Shown here piece after piece: positions 18,148 to 26,906 of a stretch of 64,000 nt of DNA. Each line of letters opens with the position of its first letter. The first letter of the stretch is position 1. A program made the position numbers and the translations under genes. Source of the stretch: Prosthecobacter sp. (GTDB lineage: Bacteria; Verrucomicrobiota; Verrucomicrobiia; Verrucomicrobiales; Verrucomicrobiaceae); contig NZ_JAGRPF010000110.1 of the NCBI RefSeq assembly GCF_020439865.1, forward strand, positions 49,442 through 113,441. Reading direction: 5' to 3'. The notes beneath the pieces are model-generated. The model saw only the letters and a program-made list of their open reading frames with translations. It had not been told where the DNA came from and ran no database searches.

Positions 18148-19122
18148 TTAGAATCTCTTGATCACGTGCTTCTTGCGGATGCTGTCCATCCACTTGTCGA
18201 TGTTGGCCTTGGACTTTTCCTGGTTGATCATCTTCTCGATCTCAGGGCGCATCTTTTCGAGATCAGGTGCCGTGCCGAGTTTTTTGGCGTCACAGGCGAC
18301 GATGATGTAGTTGTTTTCCAGATCGAGCACCTGGCTGACGCCTCCGGTCTTGAGTTCCATGGCGGTATTGGCGATGGCGGGCATCATGTCGGTCTTGGCC
18401 ATGAAGTCCCAGGAACCGCCGGTGTCCGCGTGACTGTCCTGAGAGTAGGCTCTGGCGGTGGCGCCGAAATCAGCTCCGTTGACCACTTTCGTGCGCAGAT
18501 CCTGGGCGAGCTTCTTCTGTTTTTCGGGGGTGGAGCCGGGTTCGCCTGAGAACTTGGGAATGGTGATGGTGGAGATTTTGATCTGATCCCCCTCGCGCCA
18601 TTTGTCCACATGCTGGTCGTAGTATTCCTGAACTTCGCGCGGAGTCGCGGGGGGATGTTCGCCTGAATTGCGCGCGCGCATCACGTTCATGATGACCATC
18701 TTTTCGCGCATCTCGCGGAACTTTTTGACCGACATTCCGGTCTTGGCCAGCTCATCCACGAACGCATCTCGATTTCCCTTGAAGCTCTCACGGATGATGC
18801 CGTTGACGTCGTCATCAACGTACTGGGCTTTGATGACCCCGCCGATCTTTTTGAACTCGGCCAGCAGGAGTTCGCGGTCGATCAAGGATTCGACGGCGCC
18901 ATCACGGAGGAGTTTCAGCTCCTTGTTGATGCGGTCCGGGTCGTTTTGATATTGATACCGGATGATCTGTTCCTGCGTCCTGATCGTTTCCTCGACTTCA
19001 GAAGAGGCGATGGGGTATCCGTCGACGACAGCGACGATCCGGTTGGTGTAGCTCTGGGCCGGGACAATCGTCCAAGGAGTGGCGGCGAAGAGGGCGATTA
19101 GACAGTTGCGCAGGGAAATCAT
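18148..19122 (-). CDS. Periplasmic SurA-like peptidyl-prolyl isomerase (PpiC/parvulin)
   Basis: A 324-residue exported folding factor. A Sec signal peptide (MISLRNCLIALFAATPW) is followed by a SurA N-domain (NRIVAVVDGYPIASSEVEET, LIDRELLLAEFKKIGG). A single parvulin PPIase domain occupies about residues 170-275 and includes the hallmark FGATARAYSQDSHADTGGSW and GGVSQVLDLENNYIIVAC. E. coli SurA has two parvulin domains; this has one, closer to PrsA or PpiC-type chaperones. It probably assists outer-membrane protein folding. It starts a minus-strand unit with the RelE-fold and aminotransferase genes and is divergent from acs across a 145-base spacer. Confidence 0.88.
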   Translation of the reverse strand: MISLRNCLIALFAATPWTIVPAQSYTNRIVAVVDGYPIASSEVEETIRTQEQIIRYQYQNDPDRINKELKLLRDGAVESLIDRELLLAEFKKIGGVIKAQYVDDDVNGIIRESFKGNRDAFVDELAKTGMSVKKFREMREKMVIMNVMRARNSGEHPPATPREVQEYYDQHVDKWREGDQIKISTITIPKFSGEPGSTPEKQKKLAQDLRTKVVNGADFGATARAYSQDSHADTGGSWDFMAKTDMMPAIANTAMELKTGGVSQVLDLENNYIIVACDAKKLGTAPDLEKMRPEIEKMINQEKSKANIDKWMDSIRKKHVIKRF

Positions 19123-19161
19123 GACAAATGGGTGCGTATCGTAAGGCGTGGGAACGGTGTG

Positions 19162-19212
19162 GCAAGGCGAAGTTCGGCCCCCGGATGGACCGGAGATGCA
19201 GCTTCGCCTTGC
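19162..19212 (+). promoter_or_regulatory. Perfect 11-base inverted repeat in the surA-like/acs divergent spacer
   Basis: GCAAGGCGAAG (19162-19172) and CTTCGCCTTGC (19202-19212) are exact reverse complements separated by 29 bases; the interior contains CCGG twice and can extend the fold. It lies about 55 bases upstream of the acs ATG. It may be an operator or a 5' leader hairpin; no T-tract follows, so it is not a terminator. Confidence 0.45.
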
Positions 19213-19267
19213 GCGCAGGCTGCTCCGGTTTCTACTCTGCGCCTCCCAATCGCGACCCTACCCAGCC

Positions 19268-21280
19268 ATGAGCAAGAAAACCGCAGCCAAATCCGCCCCG
19301 AAGAAAGCCGCCAAATCCGCCGCAAAGGCCGGAGGCAGTTCGAAGTCTCTCCTCGTCGAAAATCGCGTGTTCAAACCCGCTGCGGAGTTTGCCAAAAAGG
19401 CGCGCATCAGCAGCATGGCGCAGTACAAGGCAATGCATGCGGAGTCGCTCAAGCATCCCGACAAGTTCTTCGGCCGCGAAGCCAAGGAGCTTCTATGGTC
19501 GAAGCCGTTCAAGAAGGTGCTCGACTGGAAATGCCCCAACGCGAAGTGGTTCACCGGCGGGAAGCTCAATGTAAGCGAAAACTGCCTCGACCGTCATCTT
19601 CACGATTCCCGCAAGACCAAGGCCGCGCTCATCTGGGAGGGGGAGCCTGGCGAGAAGCGCGTGCTGACCTACCAGCAGCTCCACCGTGAAGTCTGCCGCT
19701 TTGCCAACGTCCTCAAACGCCACAAGGTGAAGAAGGGCGACCGTGTCATCATCTACATGCCAATGATTCCAGAGGCGGCGATCGCCATGCTCGCCTGCAC
19801 CCGCATCGGCGCCGTGCACAGCGTGATCTTTGGTGGTTTCAGTGCCGAATCCATCAAGGACCGTGTGCTGGACAGCGGCGCGTCCATCATCATCACCGCA
19901 GACGGCGGCTACCGTCGCGGCGCCGTGGTGCCGCTGAAGAAGAATGTGGACGATGCGCTCAAGGGCAAGGACACGCCGGTGAAGACCGTGGTCGTGTTTC
20001 GCCGCACCGGCCAGGATGTGCACATCGAGGAAGGTCGCGACGTCTGGTGGCACCGCGAGCTGGAATACGTCGATGCGCATTGCGCGGCCGTGGCGATGGA
20101 TTCCGAATCCCCGCTGTTCATTCTCTACACCAGCGGCAGCACCGGCAAACCGAAGGGAATCCTGCATTCCACCGGCGGCTATCTGCTGCATGCGCAGATG
20201 ACCAGCAAATACGTCTTCGACCTGCGTGATGACGATGTGTACTGGTGCACTGCCGACGTCGGCTGGGTCACCGGTCACACCTATATGGTCTATGGACCAC
20301 TCGCCCTCGGGGCGACCTCGCTCATGTATGAAGGCGCGCCTAACTGGCCTGAGAACGACCGGTTCTGGCGGATCATCGAAGAGTACGCCGTGACCGTGTT
20401 TTACACCGCACCAACGGCGATTCGTGCCTTCATGAAGTGGGGCGACAACTGGCTCAAGAAGCACGACCTCAGCAGTCTGCGCCTGCTCGGCACCGTCGGT
20501 GAGCCGATCAATCCGGAAGCCTGGATGTGGTATCACAACAAGGTCGGCGGTGGCAGATGCCCGATCGTTGACACCTGGTGGCAGACTGAAACCGGCGGTC
20601 ACATGATCACCCCACTTCCTGGGGCGGTTCCCACCAAGCCCGGTACCGCCACGCTGCCGTTCTTCGGGGTTGATGTCGGCATTGTCGATGATCTGGGCAA
20701 GGAAGTCGGAGCCAACGAACAGGGCAAACTTGTCATCAAGAAACCCTGGCCTTCCATGCTGCGCGGCATCTGGGGGGACAAGAAGCGCTATCAGGAAACC
20801 TACTGGAGCGAGTTCAAAGGCTGGTACTTCGCAGGTGACGGAGCTCGTCGCGACAAGGACGGTTACATCTGGATCATCGGACGCATCGACGACGTGCTCA
20901 ATGTCGCCGGACATCGACTTGGCACTGCTGAGGTCGAAAGCGCCCTCGTATCGCATCCGACCGTCGCCGAGGCTGCCGTTGTTGGCCGTCCGGATGAGAT
21001 GAAGGGCCAGGGCGTCGTCTGCTTTGTCACGGTAAAGGAAGGTGTCAAAACTAGCCACGAACTTGCGTCCGAATTGAAGAAGCACGTGCGCAATGTCATC
21101 GGCCCGGTCGCCACGCCGGACGAGGTTCGCTTCGCCGCCGCGCTTCCGAAGACGCGTTCCGGCAAGATCATGCGCCGCCTTCTGAAGCAGATCGCCGCCG
21201 GCGAACTTATCAAAGGCGACACCACGACACTCGAGGACATCAACGTCATCGCCCAGCTTGCGGCGAGCGGCGAAGACTGA
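19268..21280 (+). CDS. acs: Acetyl-CoA synthetase with lysine/alanine-rich N-terminal tail
   Basis: AMP-forming acetate--CoA ligase, 670 residues from the ATG at 19268; a GTG 120 bases upstream would run through the inverted repeat and is unlikely. The P-loop [15 protein letters not shown], the acetate-pocket region [14 protein letters not shown], the [13 protein letters not shown] motif, the [12 protein letters not shown] hinge and the C-terminal TRSGKIMRR lysine that is the known acetylation site are all present. It converts acetate, ATP and CoA to acetyl-CoA. The first 27 residues are a lysine-, alanine- and serine-rich stretch ([15 protein letters not shown]) like a histone H1 tail, absent from standard Acs. 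A strong terminator follows the gene. Confidence 0.96.
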   Translation: MSKKTAAKSAPKKAAKSAAKAGGSSKSLLVENRVFKPAAEFAKKARISSMAQYKAMHAESLKHPDKFFGREAKELLWSKPFKKVLDWKCPNAKWFTGGKLNVSENCLDRHLHDSRKTKAALIWEGEPGEKRVLTYQQLHREVCRFANVLKRHKVKKGDRVIIYMPMIPEAAIAMLACTRIGAVHSVIFGGFSAESIKDRVLDSGASIIITADGGYRRGAVVPLKKNVDDALKGKDTPVKTVVVFRRTGQDVHIEEGRDVWWHRELEYVDAHCAAVAMDSESPLFILYTSGSTGKPKGILHSTGGYLLHAQMTSKYVFDLRDDDVYWCTADVGWVTGHTYMVYGPLALGATSLMYEGAPNWPENDRFWRIIEEYAVTVFYTAPTAIRAFMKWGDNWLKKHDLSSLRLLGTVGEPINPEAWMWYHNKVGGGRCPIVDTWWQTETGGHMITPLPGAVPTKPGTATLPFFGVDVGIVDDLGKEVGANEQGKLVIKKPWPSMLRGIWGDKKRYQETYWSEFKGWYFAGDGARRDKDGYIWIIGRIDDVLNVAGHRLGTAEVESALVSHPTVAEAAVVGRPDEMKGQGVVCFVTVKEGVKTSHELASELKKHVRNVIGPVATPDEVRFAAALPKTRSGKIMRRLLKQIAAGELIKGDTTTLEDINVIAQLAASGED

Positions 21281-21307
21281 TCTTCTCGGACAGAATCTTT
21301 CCATCAT

Positions 21308-21354
21308 GGGCGATGGCTGAACGTTTTAGTTCGCCATCGTCCGCTTTATTTTGA
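21308..21354 (+). terminator. Intrinsic terminator after acs
   Basis: GGGCGATGGC (21308-21317) pairs with GCCATCGTCC (21333-21342) and GAAC (21319-21322) with GTTC (21329-21332), with one bulged base and a GTTTTA loop. The T-rich run GCTTTATTTT follows. It lies 28 bases after the acs stop. Confidence 0.82.
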
Positions 21355-21358
21355 TCAA

Positions 21359-21378
21359 TGCAGACGTTCTCGTCTGCA
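21359..21378 (+). promoter_or_regulatory. Hairpin in the 5' leader of the PQQ-type propeller gene
   Basis: TGCAGACG (21359-21366) and CGTCTGCA (21371-21378) form a perfect eight-base stem with a TTCT loop, ending 15 bases before the ATG at 21394. It could affect translation or mRNA stability; role unknown. Confidence 0.45.
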
Positions 21379-21393
21379 CACACCTCTCCCACC

Positions 21394-22626
21394 ATGATCC
21401 GCCCTCTTGTTGTCTCCCTCATCCTCGCTGTGAATTTTCTGTCTGCCGCCGACTGGCCGACGTTTCGTGGCGCAGACCGCACGGATATGTCCACTGAGAC
21501 GGGCCTGCTCAAGACCTGGCCTGCTGACGGTCCGAAGCGTGTCTGGCTCAATGAAAACGCCGGTGTGGGCTATTCGGGTTTTGCTGTCGTGGAAGGGACG
21601 CTTTACACGATGGGTGCCCGGGATGCGGTGGAGTATGTGATTGCGATCGACGCGGCTACTGGGAGAGAAAAGTGGTCCGCTGAAGCGGGAGCATTGCTCA
21701 CCAATGGTTTTGGAGACGGTCCGCGCTCGACGCCGACAGTCGAGGGCGGCAAAGTGTATGCTCTGAGCGGGAAGGGGGCGCTGGTCTGCCTCGATGCTGC
21801 CGAAGGCAAGGAAGTCTGGCGCGTGAGCATGACCGAGCAGCTGGGAGGCAAGGTGCCCGGATGGGGCTATTGCGAGAGTCCTCTCATCAGCGGCGAGAAT
21901 GTCATTGTCACCCCCGGCGGTGCACAGGGTACGGTGGCTGCGTTCAACAAGAGCACCGGCGAGAAGGCCTGGCAGTCCGAAGGCTGGACTGACGGTGCGC
22001 AGTATGCCTCCGCCATTGTTGCCGAGTTCAACGGCGAGCGGCAGATCATCCAGCTCACGATGCAGAGCGTCGCCGGGGTGAATGCCGCGAACGGTGACCT
22101 GCTGTGGAAGACCGAGTTTCCCGGCAAGACCGCCGTCATTCCCACGCCCATCTTCAGCCAGGGGCAGGTCTTCGTCGCCGCTGGCTACGGCGTCGGCTGC
22201 AAGTCCGTCAAGATCGGACCCGGCAACACGGTGGAGGAGGTTTACTCGAACACCGACATGGTGAACCATCACGGTGGCGTCATTCTGCACGAAGGGAATC
22301 TCTACGGCTACTCGGACAAGGGCGGCTGGACCTGCATGGATTTCAAATCGGGTGCGGTGAAGTGGCAGGAGAAGAAGGCCCTCGGCAAGGGTGCCATCCA
22401 CTACGCCGATGGCATGTTCTACTGCCTTGAAGAAAAGACGGGCACGGTGGCCCTCATCGAGGCCTCGTCCGAAGGATGGAAGGAAAAATCCCGCTTCACG
22501 CTCAGTCCACAGACGACACAACGGAGCCCCAAAGGCATGATCTGGACCCATCCCGTTGTCAGCGGCGGCAAACTCTTTCTGCGCGATCAGGAGTTGCTGT
22601 TCTGCTTCGATGTGATCGGGAAGTAA
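21394..22626 (+). CDS. Exported PQQ-type beta-propeller protein (first copy)
   Basis: A 410-residue secreted eight-bladed-type propeller (outer membrane protein assembly/PQQ-like repeats). The start at 21394 gives signal peptide MIRPLVVSLILAVNFLSAA, cut before DWPTFRGADR, the standard beginning of this Verrucomicrobia/Planctomycete family. Blade motifs such as VIAIDAATGREKWSAEAG, LVCLDAAEGKEVWRVS and TVAAFNKSTGEKAWQSEG recur with the AxDxxTGxxxW signature. Ligand residues for a true PQQ dehydrogenase are not apparent, so an enzymatic role is doubtful. It begins a run of four closely spaced plus-strand genes, the last of which is a second member of this family. Confidence 0.88.
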   Translation: MIRPLVVSLILAVNFLSAADWPTFRGADRTDMSTETGLLKTWPADGPKRVWLNENAGVGYSGFAVVEGTLYTMGARDAVEYVIAIDAATGREKWSAEAGALLTNGFGDGPRSTPTVEGGKVYALSGKGALVCLDAAEGKEVWRVSMTEQLGGKVPGWGYCESPLISGENVIVTPGGAQGTVAAFNKSTGEKAWQSEGWTDGAQYASAIVAEFNGERQIIQLTMQSVAGVNAANGDLLWKTEFPGKTAVIPTPIFSQGQVFVAAGYGVGCKSVKIGPGNTVEEVYSNTDMVNHHGGVILHEGNLYGYSDKGGWTCMDFKSGAVKWQEKKALGKGAIHYADGMFYCLEEKTGTVALIEASSEGWKEKSRFTLSPQTTQRSPKGMIWTHPVVSGGKLFLRDQELLFCFDVIGK

Positions 22627-22663
22627 ACCGGGAACAGACCTCCCCAAACCTTTCATCTCCCGC

Positions 22664-23797
22664 ATGAGGCGCTCACTTTGGATGCTCCTGATCGTGGGAG
22701 GCCTTGTGTGTTGTTCCAAGTCATCGCGGTCTGTGGCTTCCGCCAGTGGCCTGCCTGAATGGGTCGAGGGGGAGAGCGAGCCGCTGAATCTAAAAAGCCC
22801 CGGGTCGCCTGCCTATCTTAAGGTCAATCAATCGGCCGCGATCATCCGACCAAAACCCTTGACCAAAGCAGCCGACCTGGAGCAGCTGAACCCTGGTCTG
22901 TCGAATGCATGGCCGAAGCTTTCGGAACTGCTGCATTCGGCCGTGGTGTCGCCGAAGTTCAAAGCTTTCTACGATGCAAAAATCAGCGCCGTCGCGGAAG
23001 GCGAGAGCATGAGCACAAAGCATTACTTTGACTGCGCCACCGTGCTGCATCTCACGGACGCCGCGACTGGCCGCTGCGCGGTTCTGTTCCAATCGGACAT
23101 GGATGTGGATACGGACGGCACCGACCCGGTCCGGCTGCCGCGTCTTGAAGATTACGATGACGCGCGCATTTCGCGGAGCTTCCAGCCTGTTTTGGCTTAT
23201 TCATGGGCAATGCGTGGTGCAGACAAGGCGGAGAACCCGTTCATTCGATACTATTCGGACACGCTCACACGTCTGCGTTTCTTTGAGCAGGAGATCGCAA
23301 AGGAGGCAGCGAACGATCACGGCTACATCTGGCAGGGGGCGGAAAAGTACTTTGGAGACCAGATCAACAGTCTCGACAAAAAGGCGAAGTACTATGATCA
23401 GGACCTGCGCGAACGTCGCTCGCTGGTGGGCAGTCTTGATCCGTTCATCGTGGTGCCGCAGACATGGCCCGACCGCTTGAAACTTCCATTCAGCGTGCAG
23501 GTGGGAGATCTGGTTGCTGTGATCTACAGCGGGAACGTTTATCCCTGCCTCATCGGTGACACTGGAGGCGATACAAAGGCTGGCGAGGCGTCTCAGCGTC
23601 TGGCCATAGCGATCAATCCGAAGGCTTCCGGCCGAAACAGCGCGGTGGAGACTGTCGGGGTGACCTATGTGATTTTCCCCAAAACCCGTCTTGCCATGGG
23701 CCCGCCTGATCTGTCAGTCTTGCACTCAGAGGTTGCCCGTTTGCTTGGAGAGATGGGTGGCCTTGGCGCAGGGGTGGCTCTTCACTCCTGGCAGTAA
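22664..23797 (+). CDS. Lipoprotein with glycoside hydrolase family 75 (chitosanase)-like domain
   Basis: A 377-residue probable lipoprotein: the signal sequence MLLIVGGLVCCSKSSR contains a lipobox-like cysteine. The central and C-terminal parts resemble GH75 chitosanases: DMDVDTDGTDP near residues 145-155, LDPFIVVPQTW, VGDLVAVIYSGNVYPCLIGD, and then DTGGDTKAGEASQRLAIAIN, the pattern around the fungal GH75 active site. The match is by motif only; catalytic competence is uncertain because the first aspartate cluster replaces cysteine positions of fungal enzymes. The family is found in Verrucomicrobia. It lies 37 bases after a propeller gene and 25 bases before a membrane protein gene, suggesting one envelope-associated module. 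Confidence 0.65.
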   Translation: MRRSLWMLLIVGGLVCCSKSSRSVASASGLPEWVEGESEPLNLKSPGSPAYLKVNQSAAIIRPKPLTKAADLEQLNPGLSNAWPKLSELLHSAVVSPKFKAFYDAKISAVAEGESMSTKHYFDCATVLHLTDAATGRCAVLFQSDMDVDTDGTDPVRLPRLEDYDDARISRSFQPVLAYSWAMRGADKAENPFIRYYSDTLTRLRFFEQEIAKEAANDHGYIWQGAEKYFGDQINSLDKKAKYYDQDLRERRSLVGSLDPFIVVPQTWPDRLKLPFSVQVGDLVAVIYSGNVYPCLIGDTGGDTKAGEASQRLAIAINPKASGRNSAVETVGVTYVIFPKTRLAMGPPDLSVLHSEVARLLGEMGGLGAGVALHSWQ

Positions 23798-23822
23798 ACG
23801 TAACTCACAGACCTGAACGACC

Positions 23823-25535
23823 ATGAGTGATGACGCATCAAAACCATCTGCTGAGAAACCTGCGGCCAAGCCTGCGGCGACTCCTCCTCCATCACCTGCG
23901 GCAAAGCTCATGGCTGATCTCAAAGGCAGGTTCAAGCCGGAAGGTTTCAGTGCCACGTTCAGCTCGGTGGCGCTCGTCGCAGTGCCGCTGGTCATCTTCC
24001 TGCTGCATGCACTTTTTAACGGCGGCGTTGTCGAGCGCCGTCAGAAAGGCGATGTCCGTGTGCCGAAGGGAACCGAGGCTGCGCCGCAGGTCGTGTTCGC
24101 CGCGCGTCTTGGAGCCTGTTCGGACAGGGGAAATTACGAGGACGGAGGCCGTGGTGTTTTTGTGCCGCCGATGCTTACCGTATGGGTCCGCAATTTCGAC
24201 GGCTGGCTTATGGATCGTGCCGAAGGCAACGAGGCTCTGCTCAAGGACTCGGGTTTTACCGCGGCGACCTACCGCAACTATCTCGCGATCAAGTCACGTA
24301 CGGGCAGCGTGCAGTCGTGGAGCGAGGAACTGGGCTTTCGCAGCTGGCTGACAAAACTCGCGGAAGATCCGGTGGCTCAAAAGGTCGAGGGAGTACCGGA
24401 TTCTGCAACGGTGGCTCAAATAATCAGAAATTCCGGTGGCGGCCCTGGACGGAACGACATGCCCGTCAGGGTGGATGCGGTCGCTCAGCGAATGCAGGAG
24501 GGGCTTCTCTCGGCCGTGAAAAAGCTGCCTTCATTGCTGGATGGTTTTAAGATCAGTCAGACTGTTGACCACACGCCGGAAACCTTTGCGGCTTTTTTAA
24601 CCGAACGCGGAATGACGTGGCCGCAAAAGCTCAAGGACGACAAGCTGAAGTTTCACAACTGGCTGGAGACAAGCCGGCTGAATCTCTGCCTGACCATCGG
24701 CGGACGTGAATTCGCCAGCATGAAGCCGGATGCAAATGGCGTGAGCAGCATCAGGATGGGTGTGCTGGAGGGGCAGACATCGGACGACACCATTCAGAAG
24801 CTGCTTTTCCGCCATGTTGCGCCGGTGGACACCGAGATGGAAAAGTGGCGTGATCTCGTGGCCACCTACGGAGTGGACAGCAAGGCCTCCGTCTCCGTCG
24901 GCCTGCGCGTGATCGACGGCAAAGGTGATGCCATGACCTTCAAGATGGCCTCATTGGTCAACAGCGGGCCGGCTGAATACGCCTTGGAGCTTCCACTGCG
25001 GCCGGTGCTCATGCGTTCGATCGCCTGGGCGGCGCTGGCGGGCGTTCTTTGGTTCATTGTGCTTGTTTCCATCTATACAGGCACGTTGCGGTCCACCGTG
25101 CCTGCTGGAAATACGGAGATCGAAAACTGGACGCAGAGTCCTTGGAGCGCCTCGCGCGTGGTTTTTGCCTGGTGGCTGGCCATCTGCACCGGCTGCTATC
25201 TCTTTCTTTGGGCCATGAAAGCGCAGATGGACGTGCTTTCCGGATCCGCCCCGCTTCTGCTGGGCATCAACGGCGGCACGCTGTTGGCGTCGTCGTTCGT
25301 CGGTTCTGGCAAGCCGATGGTGAGGAGCCGCAGTTTCCTGGAGGACATCGTTTCGGAGGGCGGAGACGCCGAAATCTCAAGACTCCAGATGCTGGTTTGG
25401 AACGGATTGCTCGGGGTGGTGTTCGTCTGGCAAAGCGTGTCAGACTGGCAGATGCCCACGTTTGACTCGTACCTGACCACTCTGCTGGGCATCAGCTCGA
25501 CCGCTTACGTCGGCTACAAGGTTACGTCCAAGTGA
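23823..25535 (+). CDS. Multi-pass membrane protein with large exported domain, family not recognised
   Basis: A 570-residue protein I cannot name. The N-terminus is a lysine/proline/alanine-rich cytoplasmic stretch (SAEKPAAKPAATPPPSPAAK), followed by one transmembrane helix (about 47-66, VALVAVPLVIFLLHALF). A soluble region of about 320 residues follows, then four hydrophobic helices near the C-terminus (around 396-416, 440-462, 470-490 and 518-560). The last section contains ISRLQMLVWNGLLGVVFVW and YLTTLLGISSTAYVGYK, a pattern I associate with several uncharacterised bacterial membrane proteins of channel-like layout. Position between the GH75-like lipoprotein and a second propeller suggests a joint envelope function (inference). 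Confidence 0.7.
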   Translation: MSDDASKPSAEKPAAKPAATPPPSPAAKLMADLKGRFKPEGFSATFSSVALVAVPLVIFLLHALFNGGVVERRQKGDVRVPKGTEAAPQVVFAARLGACSDRGNYEDGGRGVFVPPMLTVWVRNFDGWLMDRAEGNEALLKDSGFTAATYRNYLAIKSRTGSVQSWSEELGFRSWLTKLAEDPVAQKVEGVPDSATVAQIIRNSGGGPGRNDMPVRVDAVAQRMQEGLLSAVKKLPSLLDGFKISQTVDHTPETFAAFLTERGMTWPQKLKDDKLKFHNWLETSRLNLCLTIGGREFASMKPDANGVSSIRMGVLEGQTSDDTIQKLLFRHVAPVDTEMEKWRDLVATYGVDSKASVSVGLRVIDGKGDAMTFKMASLVNSGPAEYALELPLRPVLMRSIAWAALAGVLWFIVLVSIYTGTLRSTVPAGNTEIENWTQSPWSASRVVFAWWLAICTGCYLFLWAMKAQMDVLSGSAPLLLGINGGTLLASSFVGSGKPMVRSRSFLEDIVSEGGDAEISRLQMLVWNGLLGVVFVWQSVSDWQMPTFDSYLTTLLGISSTAYVGYKVTSK

Positions 25536-25559
25536 ACCGTATTCCGAAGCAACCATACC

Positions 25560-26813
25560 ATGAAAACCATGCTTTCCCTGCTCCTCGCTTTCTGTCCGCT
25601 GCTCTCCTTTGCCGACAACTGGCCGATGTGGCGCGGGGCGAATGGAGATGGCACCTCCTCAGAATCAAACCTCCCGGAAAAGTGGAGCCAGACGGAGAAT
25701 GTGGTGTGGAAGGTGGCGCTGCCAGATCGCGGGAACTCGACGCCGGTGGTGTGGGGGGACAAGGTTTTCGTGACGCAGGCGATCGAGAAGGAGGGCAAGC
25801 GCCTGCTGCTGTGTTTTGACAAGAAGACCGGGAAGCAGCTTTGGGACGCGGGCACGATCTACAAGGAGCCAGAGTTGACGCATGCGACGAACCCATACTG
25901 CTCGGCCTCGCCAGCGACTGATGGGGAGCGGGTGGTGGTGTTCTTTGCGTCTGCGGGAGTCTTCTGCTACGACATGAACGGGAAGGAGTTGTGGAGGCGC
26001 ACGGACCTGGGCAAGCAGCATCACATTTGGGGCAATGGCACGTCGCCAGTGCTGGCTGGTGATCGCGTGTTTCTGAACTTCGGCCCGGGTGAGAATACGG
26101 TGATGTATTGCTTCGATAAAAAGACCGGCAAAACACTCTGGCAGCACAAGGAATCCGGCGGTGCGAGCGGTGAGGCAGGCAACAAGAGCTGGCTCGGTTC
26201 ATGGAGCGATCCGTTGCTGCGCAAATCGGGCTCCCGCTATGAACTGCTGATGTCGTATCCCGGACGCGCCTGTGCCTTTGATCCGATGAGCGGCAAGGAA
26301 CTGTGGACCTGCGGCGGACTGACCCCGCTGGTGTACAACTCCCCTCTTTTCGCGGACGACATTGGAATCTTCATGTGCGGCTACGGTGGCGCGGCAATGG
26401 CGGTGAAACTGGGGGGGAGCGGTGACGTCACCGAAAAGAACCGCGTCTGGCATCTGCCGCGCGTCCAGCAGCGGATCGGCAGCGGAGTGATTCACGAAGG
26501 CCATCATTACATCCTGACCGATGGAGGCGTGGTCGAGTGTCGGAACGTGAAAACGGGTGAACTGGTCTATCAGGAGCGCCTGAAGGGGCCCGGTCCCACG
26601 GGACAGAACTGGTCCTCTCTCGTGCTCAGCGCCGACGGCAAGTGCTACGCCGCAAATCAGGGCGGCGACTGTTTTGTCTTCAAAGCGAGCCCGCAGTTCG
26701 AGTCTCTGTCCACCAACTCGCTCGGTGAAAAGGTCATCGGTTCCATTGCCGTGAGCGACGGTCATCTGTTCATCCGCGGCCACAGGAACCTTTGGTGCAT
26801 TGGTGGAAAGTGA
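25560..26813 (+). CDS. Exported PQQ-type beta-propeller protein (second copy)
   Basis: A 417-residue secreted propeller with signal peptide MKTMLSLLLAFCPLLSFA, followed by DNWPMWRGANGDGTS, the same family opening as the protein encoded at 21394. Repeats such as LLLCFDKKTGKQLWDAG, VFCYDMNGKELWRR and VMYCFDKKTGKTLWQHKESG follow the WD/PQQ-blade rhythm. The two copies are only moderately alike and so represent an old duplication or separate paralogues. It closes the four-gene set; the 93-base spacer after it carries a candidate promoter for lpxC-fabZ. No catalytic function can be deduced. Confidence 0.87.
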   Translation: MKTMLSLLLAFCPLLSFADNWPMWRGANGDGTSSESNLPEKWSQTENVVWKVALPDRGNSTPVVWGDKVFVTQAIEKEGKRLLLCFDKKTGKQLWDAGTIYKEPELTHATNPYCSASPATDGERVVVFFASAGVFCYDMNGKELWRRTDLGKQHHIWGNGTSPVLAGDRVFLNFGPGENTVMYCFDKKTGKTLWQHKESGGASGEAGNKSWLGSWSDPLLRKSGSRYELLMSYPGRACAFDPMSGKELWTCGGLTPLVYNSPLFADDIGIFMCGYGGAAMAVKLGGSGDVTEKNRVWHLPRVQQRIGSGVIHEGHHYILTDGGVVECRNVKTGELVYQERLKGPGPTGQNWSSLVLSADGKCYAANQGGDCFVFKASPQFESLSTNSLGEKVIGSIAVSDGHLFIRGHRNLWCIGGK

Positions 26814-26857
26814 GATTAGGGGGATTTTGGGCTGCCTCGGCCCTCCTGCATTTCCCT

Positions 26858-26886
26858 TTGACCCTGCCGGGGCGAGACGCTAACAG
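26858..26886 (+). promoter_or_regulatory. Candidate promoter for lpxC-fabZ
   Basis: TTGACC (26858-26863) matches five of six -35 consensus positions, and TAACAG (26881-26886) lies after a 17-base spacer, 21 bases before the ATG. The -10 match is weak. Confidence 0.35.
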
Positions 26887-26906
26887 ACGCCTCTCCTGCC
26901 CCGCCT

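Noticed and set aside
19493..21307. A 604-codon open frame on minus across acs
   Set aside because: Lies wholly antisense to a certain acetyl-CoA synthetase gene and shows no protein family features.
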